Below, one piece after another: positions 1 to 11,975 of a stretch of 57,500 nt of DNA. Every line of letters begins with the position of its first letter. Within the stretch, counting starts at the first letter, position 1. A program made the position numbers and the translations under genes. The notes under the pieces are model-generated. The model saw nothing but the letters and a program-made list of their open reading frames with translations. It had not been told where the DNA came from and made no database searches. The DNA is from Stramonita haemastoma (Eukaryota; Mollusca; Gastropoda; Neogastropoda; Muricidae), in the NCBI GenBank assembly GCA_030674155.1, contig CM060328.1, forward strand, positions 43,451,771 to 43,509,270. Direction: 5' to 3'.

Positions 1-58
1 GCGCAGCACCAGGGGGCTCAGGTACGGGAACACCAGGGGGTCCGCTGTACAGGTGCTC
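1..58 (-). CDS. DENND4: DENND4 coding exon 30, partial (continues beyond the window)
   Basis: Encodes [19 protein letters not shown], matching the conserved DPVTVPYLSPLVVWKELESL block near the DENND4 C-terminus. Acceptor tggtgaatgcag|GAGCAC. It begins with one base that completes Arg from exon 29. The exon is still open at base 1, so the rest of the gene and its poly(A) site lie outside. Confidence 0.88.
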
Positions 59-2048
59 CTGCATTCACCACACAGCACACACATCACCATCGATCTCTAT
101 CACTGCCATCACCACACCACACACATCACCATCTATCTCTTTGCCATCACCACACACACATCACCATCAATCTCTGTGCCATCACCACACCACACACATA
201 TGAATCTCTGCGCCATCACCACACCACACACATCACAATCTATCTCTCTGCCATCACCACATCACACACACATCACCATCTATCTCTTTGCCATCACCAC
301 ACCACACACATCACCATCGATCTCTGCCATCACCACACACACACATCACCATCTACCTATTTGCCATCACCACACACACACATCACCATCTATTTCTTTG
401 CCATCACCACACCACACCCATCACCATCTATCTCTGTGCCATCACCACACCACACACACATCACAATCTATCTCTCTGCCATCACCACATCATCACACAG
501 CACACACACATAACCATCTATCTCTCTGTGACATTACAGCACACCACACACATCACCATCGATCTCTTTGCCATCACCATACCACACACATTACCATCTA
601 TCTCTGTGACATCACCACACAACACACACATCACCATCTATATCTGTGCCATCACCACACCACACACATCACCATCTATCTCTGTGCCATCACCACACCA
701 CACACATCACCATCTATCTCTTTGCCATCACCACACCACACACACATCACCATCTATCTCTGTGCCATCACCACACCACACACACATCACCATCTATCTC
801 TTTGCCATCACCACACCACACACACATCACCATCTATCTCTGTGCCATCACCACACCACACACATCACCATCTATCTCTGTGCCATCACCACACCACACA
901 CATCACCATCTATCTCTGTGCCATCACCACACCACACCACACACACATCACCATCTATCTCTTTGCCATCACCACACCACACACACATCACCATTTATCT
1001 CTGTGACATCACCACACCACACACACATCACCATCTATCTCTTTGCCATCACCATACCACACACACATCACCATTTATCTCTGTGCCATCACCACACACA
1101 TCACCATTTATCTATCTCTGCCATCACCACATCACCATTTATCTATCTCTGCCATCACCACACACACACATCACCATTTATCTATCTCTGCCATCACCAC
1201 ATCACACACACACACATTACCATCTATTTCTCTATCTCTGCCATCACCACACCACACACACATCACCATCTTTCTCTCTATCTCTGCCATCACCACACAC
1301 ACACACGATAGGAGACGGGATAGCCTAGTGGTCAGAACATTGCGCTCGCAATTTGACGACCTGGTTTTGATTCTCATTCGAGGGGATTTTTCTCCTGGAG
1401 TTAACATCAGTGCAGACTCCACTTCCCCCATAAGTCATTCAGGAGAGACTATAAACTGAGGTCCCATGTGCAAACACACGCAGAACATCTTGTGCACATG
1501 TTAAAACCCGTTCTGCTATTCAGAAGAGAAGGCCATTGTGTACCGGTGGGAATGGATGGCAGTATTTACAAGACTGCATACACACAGGGACTAGGTGTAA
1601 AAAAGCACACAAGTGCTATTTCATTATCCTCAATATAAAGGAATAAATAATAAAAATTAAAAAATTTTAATCTCATCTCTCTCTGTCATTACACCACACA
1701 CCACACACACATCACCATATGCACGCACACACATGTACATTTTCACTTTATACTTTCCTGGCAAGTGCGCACTATACAGCAGCATTTGTGTTCCTGAAAG
1801 TGAATTCAGCACACCCTAGGTTCCTAGTCATAACCCAGACGAAACATAACTTGCGTTTTTAACTTTTACCATCTGACTGACAACTTGACACTGAACATAC
1901 AGACAGAGCTATAGCCTCTGACTGGCTCCTCAATGATACAACACAAATTAATGGTTAGTTGGCTAGGTCAGTCACAAGAGTTTTGAGAGAGAGAGAGAGG
2001 GGGGGGGGAGAGGGAGAGAGAGAGAGAGAGAGAGAGGAGAGGAGAGAG

Positions 2049-2110
<62 letters not shown>

Positions 2111-5100
2111 GACAGAGAGAGAGAGACAGAGAGAGAGAGAGGGAGAGAGAGAGACAGAGAGAGAGAGACAGAGAGAGAGAGAGTTTGATAAGAGTTTGAG
2201 AGAGAGAGAGTTAGAGAGAAAGAGAGGGAAAGGAACAAAAGCAGCAAACACACAAAAAATATGAACATGAACTCTGACCAAAAATAAACAAAGCACTGAC
2301 AATCTCCATGTAATAAACATCACACACATGACAAAGAGACATTTTTTTCAAAAAGTCAGTGTCACCCCCACACAAAGAGAAGAAGTCAGTGACCCCCACA
2401 CAAAGAGAAAGAAGTCAGCGACACCCCACACAAAGAGAAAGAATCAGCGACACCCCCACACAAAGAGAAAGAAGTCAGCAACACCCCACACAAAGAGAAA
2501 GACAGAACACAGCACTTAAGGAGCCCGAACCTTGTCATGAAATCCTTCTTCATCTCGGGCACAGGGTCAGGACTGGTGGGCAGCTCCACGTCTCTTCAAT
2601 GGACAGGGTGAGGGGGGAGTGGGGCACCTCCGAACTGCCCAGGTAGCTGTTGTAGTAGCCGCCCCCCGTGCTGCTGCGCTCCGTGGCGTTGGTCAGACAC
2701 TCGCTGGTGCACCGACGCCGAACAGCGGCAGCGGCCTCAGGGAGGCTGAGAGGGAGGTCTTCGCGGTGGATGGAGCTGACCATTTCTGTGGGTTTCCCCT
2801 CCACTTCCACCTGCTGAAATAGGGCGGTTCTGTTCTGTTCATGCGCTCTCTGTCATGCTGGAAAGCTTTTGGTTTATACAGCAGGGGGTAAAGAATGTTA
2901 CAGTCATTGCACAGGTGAAACTGAAAATGTCATTGAAAAATCAATTTTTAAAAATATTGATAATTTAAATTTCATTACCCAAATTGTGTCCACTTCTCTC
3001 TCTGTGTCCTCCACGAGTGAGTCCGTGACAGAGAATGCAACTGAAGGAGGAGGAAATCTAGCATGTCCCTAACATGGATGGTACAGCTTCCCTTCTCTGT
3101 GCTTCTTTCTGTTCTAGGTCTCTGTCTTTAACGGCATCATGAGCAGTCCTCAAGGCACAATTCTTTTTTCCGACTAATCCTCACCCTGGTCAAGTCTACA
3201 GATGGTATACTCTGAACTGTCTTTTTCAATCTCAAGAGCTACAGAGTTTGACATCATTAAAATATACAATTGATTGCTATCAGAAATAAGCAGTGATTCT
3301 GATGCTGATCTTGCTTCAAAAAATGGAATGGTGTTGTGATATGCTTCAGTACATATACTGAAATATGTTCAACTAAGAGTGGCAGGTAGTTTTGACCCAG
3401 TGTAGCTGCTATCAGATGTGATGTATCAGGGTTTCCCCATCACTCAAACTGGAGAACAATGTCATTGGCACACATCTTTTACACATTTCTTCTGTCATTA
3501 GAGCTTCATTTTTCCCGATATTCCACAATATTGTTGCTACCCTCATACCATATTCACCAATCACCCATACAAAGCTTGCTGCACTGCTAGAGCAAGCAGA
3601 AGCTGTCCATGTAAAGCAGTCATAAGGCCCCTTTACAAGTGAGATCCTGCACTTCTGCTGGGTATCTTAAGGCATCAGCCGAATGTATTTTACTAGAAGC
3701 ACATCACTCCAGCTAAGACTATATCATTCATAACTCTGTCATGAAGTCATGCAGTATGAAGACCATTCTGAGCAGAAACTGTCATCATTTTCCCTTCTCA
3801 AAAAGTCTCAGGGGTAGCTTATCTGTGGGGTACAGCACAAGCTTCCTACAGACATGGAAGTCGAGATGCAAGTGTGAAAATTATAAGAAGAGAAAAAAAA
3901 AAAAGGCCGCAGAACTGTACTTGTTTGGTTGAGTTCTGTCCTTTGCATTTGACAGAATGATACTTCAAGCACGAACACAAAACACCCTGACTATACACCT
4001 CTTTTCAAGATTCTCCATTAATTCATCATGCAGACTATATCTTCTTACCACTGAAACAACAACAGACGTTGAGGGTTTTTTTGTTTTTCCAAATTCTTCT
4101 TTCAATTTTTATCGCAAAGTAATTCTGTACATTTTCTGTTAAAATATATTCTCTCTGTGTAGCAAGCAAATTCCTTCCTATAGAACTTAGGGTTACATCC
4201 ATGGGTGTATAATAAAAAACACACTTTCCCAAATAAGAATAAAGACTGGTACTCTTCACAAAACCATACTGTCACACATTTATATACACTTTTTTTTCAA
4301 AGGAAATTTTTTTTTACAGTTCTGGAGAACTTTGACTTTACCTAGTTTCCACCATAACTCTTTGAGGAATTGTTGAGGCAGCACTGCTTTTTAGTTTTCA
4401 GGCAGTGTTTCCATAGCCAGCTGAACATAACGGAGTCCATACCTCCTGATAGCAAGTGCATGCTGGGTGTGATTGAGTCATCTATCCCACTAGCCCTACC
4501 TGGTCTACACTCTTCTATGCAAGGTAGATGATGGGGTTTGAACGGTTGTTCAAGATGCTCTGCATGCATTTCCACACAGGTTCCATACAGTTGGATCCAA
4601 AGAGCTTTCAAGGCAGTGGGGTCCATACCTATGTTCCTAGGGGAAAGCCTCCAATGAATGAACACCACACAGGAGACTTGAACTTGTGCCTGCCAGTTAC
4701 CACTATATCATGAGTTTGGTGCTTTAACCACAAGGTTATTTCCACTCCTACCTGATGAGAGCTACAGAAGTTGGTGCCGAATGCTTTCTTTGGGGACTTA
4801 CCACATCACTATGTAATTATCTTTGGCCCATTTGAAGGGGGAAAAAATATTCTTTTCCAAGTATTATCAAGACACACAAACCACCCTACATGCTTCATTT
4901 ATAGGATTTGTTTCTATGTTTTATTTGATTTTTACATTGACTCTGTAAATGTACATCTGTCTGTTATTCTCCAAATAAAACAACAATTACCAAGGGTTCC
5001 TTCTCAACGCAAACTGTCAAGTAGACTGTACAAGGGTGAACACTCAAGGACAATAATCCATTAAAAATACATGAAATAATCCTGTGCATTATTCAGATTA

Positions 5101-7707
5101 CAACATAAAAAAGGGACAGCTCACCAAGTCATAACACACTATGAAACAACAAAAGCAAAAGCAAACTTCCTTTCAAATCAGGAGCCTTTAACTCTTCAGC
5201 CACTTTCTGATTCTGTGTTTTCAAAGTGTTGCCACAGTTTACTTTCTGATTCTGTGTTTTCAAAGTGTTGCCACAGTTTACTTTCTGATTCTGTGTTTTC
5301 AAAGTGTTGCCACAGTTCACTTTCTGATTCTGTGTTTTCAAAGTGTTGCCATCTGTCACTTTCAAAGTGTTGCCATCTGTCATTTTCAAAATATTGCCAT
5401 CTGTCACTTTTAAAGTGTTGCCATATGCCACTTTCAAAATGTTGCCATGTCATTTTCAAAATGTTGCCATCTGTCACTTTCAAAGTGTTGCCATATGCCA
5501 CTTTCAAAATGTTGCCATGTCATTTTCAAAGTGTTGCCATATGCCACTTTCAAATGGTTGCCATCTGTTACTTTCAAATTGTTGCCATGCGTCATTTTTC
5601 AAAGTGTTGCCATCAGCTGCTTTCAAAGTGTTATTGTCTGTCCGTCACTTTCAAATTCCTGCCATCTGTCACTTCCTGACTCTGCGTTTTCAAATTGTTG
5701 CCATCTTTCCACCATCTCCCTCCAAGTTGAATTATGCAAGCAGTTATTGCCCTTTCAACTTGGAATACATTTTTTTTTAATTCAAAAGATTATGTTACCA
5801 AGCCCAAACTGACATTAGAACAAACATGGTCTTACATGAAGCAAAGAAAACCTCCCCCCCCCAGAAAAAAAGCGACAAAAAACAAAAATACACAGAAAAA
5901 GAAAAAAAAAAAAAAAAACATTTTCAAGTTCTCCGACACTCATAAAGCTACTATGTCAGGGTATGACCATAAAGAAGCTGCCTGAAATTTCTTAAAGAAC
6001 AGCAGTCCAACATACAACTGGTCAGGTTTTACGGCCTATGTGAAAACAAGTCTCCAAAGCATGATCAATATCTGACATTATGGATGACTAGCAACATCAA
6101 ACATGTTGAGTATAACTTCCATCTCTGATGATGTAATGAGACACGAGAGAACTCTAGGAATCTTTTTATGACCTCCGTTAAAGACATGCATGAAGACACT
6201 TTCTAGAGTCTTTCGACGGTACACATCAAGCAATGTATATTTGCAGAAAACTTAAATTTAAGCACAAACAACTTATTCTAGTATACAAAGACACATACAA
6301 AAAAAGGAAAGAAAACCAGATTTAATGAAAGAAACACCACACAGAACTTTCCTGCCAGTTTGCCTTCTTCCATAGCATGATTTGATTTTTTCTTCACTGC
6401 TTTTTTTGCATCATACCTATGTTAGCGGCAAGAAACACTAAATGACCGTGCAAACCACTCTTGGTTTCAACAGTCTACCGAATTATGTTCTGAATAAAGT
6501 ATCTGCTCCCTTTCTTAGTGATGTCAAACAGCAATATACAGCACATTCCACATGCAGCGATATGTTTTAAGACAAGTATTATCTGTACGTGGATGTAACG
6601 TATCTGGTTTGAGATGTTTCTGGTGCTTCTTAGCACAGCATCTTGTCAAATCTGGTCAACAACTGAAAGAAAAGCCTCTCACACACTTTGGTTACCTTGT
6701 TTAATTAGCGTCTTGTCTTTTCCTAAAAAGTTGTAAGATGGCAAATTGTATTATGCCAAGAGATAGCAGAAGTATTATGCCCAGAGATGGTAAAAGTATT
6801 ACGCCAAGAGATGGCAAAAGTATTATGCCACGAGATGGCAACAAGTATTATGCCACAAGATGGCAAAAGTATTATGCCATGAGATGGCAAAAGTATTATG
6901 CCATGAGATGGCAAAAGTATTTTGCCACGAGATGGAAAAAGTATTATGCCATGAGATGGCAAAAGTGGTATGCCATACAATTATATAGGGGTTTTTGTTT
7001 GGTTAGGTTGTTGTTGCTCTCTTTTTTATACTGTCTCAACAAAGCCCACTCAGTCTGCAGATGTAAAAATTGTATTCTGATGAGGATTTATAAAACAGAT
7101 GAAATATTATTGGCTGTAATGGTTCCACTTGCTTTAGTGATACTGAATTTTCTGAAAAAGTAGTTGTATAACAATACTACACAGAATGCAGGGAATCAAA
7201 TGATGATATTTACATTTACAAACAAAAAAAGAAAATAAACACTGTCATTTCAATCTCCATTTTGTTAAATGATAAAATATGAGCAAAAAAACTGAAAAAA
7301 TTTTGTCATCACAAACAACAGAATAAAAAAAAAGATATTTACAGTTATCTGCTTGGGTACACAAAATATGAGCAATACACGCTTTCAAATATTCATGCAG
7401 AAAAGCCATTAGCCACACAGTATACACCTGAATTAGTAAAGCAGTGTTATCAGAAAAGGGGTGAATATTAGTATCAAGTTTTATACAAAAGCTCTTTGAC
7501 CAAAAGCAGACACCACACATATTTGCAACCAGCGACACATATGATAAACACAGATACACATTTTGAACATATTTCTACAAAGGATTATTTTCTTACCTTC
7601 AAGTATATATACATCTCCACAAACATAATAAAGCATAACACTGAAATACCTGCGAATCCTCTCTCTGTCTCTCTGTCTCTCACACATCACACACACACAC
7701 ACACACC

Positions 7708-7741
<34 letters not shown>

Positions 7742-7751
7742 ACACACACAC

Positions 7752-7791
<40 letters not shown>

Positions 7792-10700
7792 AGCACGCAC
7801 ACACACACACACACACACGCACACACACACACCACAACACCACCCCTTGCAAACCGCATTAAGCATACCTTGGTCTCTTCCACATTTCCTCTGCTCTCCC
7901 TGACTAGGGGAGTTAGGGGTGGGGTCAGAACTGCTGGGGGCGGGATCAGGGTGAGGGTGTGACTGAGTGGATGGAGTCGACTCAGAGGACGAAGCCACAC
8001 CTTCAGAGTTGGCCTGACTCGACAGCAGCATCGATTTTTGATGCCCACGCCAATCCTAAAAGTCATAAAATCAGCATGCCCGTACGGGGGGGAACCCAAA
8101 AAAACACAAATGTATGGCTCTGAAAGTAACACAGTAACATGCTGGTTGGGTTTAAAAAAAAAAAAAAAAAAAAAGTCCTTGAGGCTATTATTAGCATGCC
8201 TGCTGTGGGAAAGACATGTATCTGTATCAAAAGGCACCATGCATCTCCACTCTTGCAGCAATCAAGTTGAGTCATTCTTTAAGCCAACATTTTAGAACAA
8301 AAAAAATATATATCAGCATCAGGGTAATTTTAAGGCTCATCCAAAGCCAAGACTATCATGCTTGCACACACATACACACACACATTAAAAAGAACCAAGA
8401 TACTGCCACTGAAGAGACCCAATATTACAACATAGATCAAGACATGTCCCACTGGCAGAATAAAATGAATAAGTAGGGATGATAGAGGTTCACTATGTCA
8501 TCAGACCACAGCCCGCTTAAAGGTATGGAACCGCACATGAGAAGTGGACAAGGTAAAGCAAACTACAAAACTACACAGAATTACACAAGTAAATTCTCGA
8601 GACTGTACATGTATACATTACAGCACTCCTGACTGAATGAGCTTTAAGATATGAATATAACAGATATGAATATGTAACCTGACATTGTGATTCCATCTCC
8701 CACACTCTCTCTCTCTCCAACACCCTTCTTATGTCTCAGCTAGTATAACACTGAAGAATTTAAAAATATCTAAAAAACAATATGTTGATCTGGTTGAAAG
8801 ACTCTAACTAAGAGGCAAGATTTCCCTCACCAAAGCAACACTCTAACAACTTTTGATACAATATCTATGACCAATAACCATGGGCAACCTACGACTGGGA
8901 CAGAGGAAACAGAAGCAGAAACATGGGGGGGGAAGAAAATGAGAGCAAGGGAGCAAGATAAACAAGACTCAGAGAACAAACGAAGAGAGAGGAAGAGAAA
9001 AAGAAAGAAAGAGAGACAGAGAAGGAAAAAAGAAAGAGAGAACAGGCGGGAGAAGAGAGGAACATAAAGGAGAGGGAAAAAAAACACAAAAATAACAAAT
9101 CAATAAACACCATCAATATCCTGTCACTAAAGTGATTCAATTACAGACCCAGAACGTACAAGGAAAACAACAAAAAACATAGGATTTACAGTCTTACATT
9201 TGCACCAATGCTGTCTCTCTCATACACTGTAGCCAAGTGAAGCTGTGAAACAGTCAACACGCCAAGAACCCCAGTTAGCTCAACAATTCACGTGAATAGC
9301 ACAATCCATACAGGGAACGGCAAGGTAAGGGACCTTCCATTCCCATATTAACAACACGTGGTACTAGGTGAGAACATGTGGAGTGGGGTGGGGGTGAAAG
9401 AAGGCAGTAGAGAACCGTACGTAAGTGGGTGAGGGATTACACCACAGGGTAACTGACTTACCTTGACATACACCTGCATGTTGGGCACAAACTTGGCATT
9501 GCAGAACGGGCATCTGCAACATGGAAGTGTCCAACAGTTCATTCCTATGCGTGTACATCTTTCATGCTTAAATAGATCAATCCCAACTCTCAAATGAATT
9601 CTTTTTTAAAAGTAACTGACAAAGAAAATGTGACAAGGTAGTGAAAAGGAGCGAAAGAGTAGTGCTTGTTGTGTTTGAGCATAAATCTTGTAACTAAAAT
9701 GGTAGTTTAAAAAAATGACAAGGACAATCACATGAAATTCTCACATGAATTGAAAATTCCAAAATGGGAAATTCATAACAGAAAACAAGAACCAAAGCAC
9801 TGTCAATGTGCAATTAAAATAAAAAGAAAGAGACATAGGTGTAACCTGGAAAAAGATCAATCTATCATGAATCAAATACAGAATATAGATTATGACTACA
9901 AAGAAAAAATATATACTTTATACAAATATTTTATACTCCAGAAATCAATGCATGTGATCAAAAACCCCTAACAAAAAAAAACAACCAAAAACCAATCCAG
10001 TCACCTGCCCAGCCAAACCTAGTTCCTATTTTCTCAAGGTGTAACAATATGCAAAACTATTCTACACACACTGCTCAACATCTGCCCAGAAATCTACAGA
10101 GCAGATGCTTCATCACCCACATATCCACTGCAAGGGTGAACAAGACTATCTTTGTTTACAAAATTTATTGAGCACTAACAATGGCATATCACAAAATGTT
10201 ACCAAATTAGAATAAACATTTATACAAATATTTTTTCAGTTACTTTAAAAAAATGTGTACTTCACCACTGTGGGGTTAGATTTGACTCCAGAACTTTTTT
10301 TTTGGACCCTCTTGATTCCTTGCAGGCTAAAGATTTACATAAGAGGCACTGCCAAGATTCAAAGCTGTGACTAAAGGGCTGCTCTAAATTCAAAACGCAC
10401 AGCCAACATTTAAACCTGTGAATAAAGGATTTACTCTGGTATCAACAGGCACTGCCAAATGTTAAACCTGTGCGAAAAGGATCAAGTCTATCACCTTGTC
10501 CACTTAGCCTATTTTGCAGAATCCCAACACAAACAAATACAGACTCCAAAACAAACAGCACAGACTCCCCAACACAAACCAGTACAGACTCCCAACACAA
10601 CAGTACAGACTCCCAATAACACAAACAAGTACAGACTCCCCAACACAAAACAAGCACAGACTCCCCAACACAAAACAAGTACAGACTCCCCAATACACAC

Positions 10701-11746
10701 AAACAAGTACAGACTCCAACACAACAAGCACGACTCCCCAACACACACAAACAAGTACAGACTCCCCAACACAAACAAGTACAGACTCCCCAACACACAC
10801 AAACAAGTACAGACTCCCCAACACAAACAAGTACAGACTCCCAACACAAACAAGCACAGACTCCCCAACACACACAAACAAGTACAGACTCCCCACACAC
10901 AAACAAGTACAGACTCCCCAACACACACAAACAAGTACAGACTCCCCAATACACACAAACAAGTACAGACTCCCCAACACAAACAAGTACAGACTCCCCA
11001 ACGCAAAACAAGTACAGACTCCCCCAAACACACAAACAAGCACAGACTCCCCAACACAACAAGCACAGATCCCAATACACACAACAAGTACAGAATCCCC
11101 AACACAAAACCAACGACACACACACACCCTCTCCTACAGCGACTCACGTGGTGTTCAAGTTGGAGTCGTCGGCTGACCATCCCGACATGGTTTCCTCGTC
11201 GAAGACCAGGCGGTGACAGCGACTGCAGCGAGAGCACGAGGACATCTCCACCTCCATGGCGATGGTCATCAGCACCCCTTCCGCGCTGTTGGCGCTCACG
11301 CTGTCAGAGCGCAAGCTCCTTGGCCGGGCGGAAACTGTCCAGGTAGGAGGGGGATGGGGCCCTACCTGTGTGTGGGGGAGAGAGAGAGAGAGAGAGATTT
11401 GATTTGATTTGATTTATTCTTTTATACCGAGGATAACAGAATAAGTACTCTTGAGCTTTTTTACATCCAGTCCCCGTGTGTATGCAGTTTTGTAAATATT
11501 ATCTGTTCCCATCAGCACACGATAGCCTGCTCTTACGAAAAGCGGAACAGGATTTAACGTGTGCGCGAGATGTTCTGCGTGTGTTCGCACACGGGACTTC
11601 GGTTTAAAGTCTCATCCGAAGGACTTTGGGGGAGAGTGGAGTCAGCACTGATGTTAACTCTGGGAGAAAAATCTCCTCGGCCGGACTCGAACCCGGGTCT
11701 TCAAATTGCCAGCACAATGTTCTGACCACTAGGCTATCCGTCCCCT

Positions 11747-11806
<60 letters not shown>

Positions 11807-11934
11807 GAAAAGAGAGAGAGAGAGAGAGAGAGAGAAAAGTCAGGTTGCTGTCTAGGAACAGGATTCTGGCACACTAGTTTGAAGTAGAATGTGATGTAAC
11901 TGATGTCCACTTTTGAAAGAGGGAGTGTGTGTGT

Positions 11935-11975
<41 letters not shown>

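Noticed and set aside
53..1328. Long His/Thr/Ser/Ile-rich reading frames of 317 and 346 codons
   Set aside because: They lie wholly in the 38-bp minisatellite; composition is set by the repeat and there is no domain, and the frame is open only because units avoid stops.
5129..6980. CRISPR-like regular repeats
   Set aside because: The 24- and 39-bp units are directly adjacent with no unique spacers, in animal intronic DNA.
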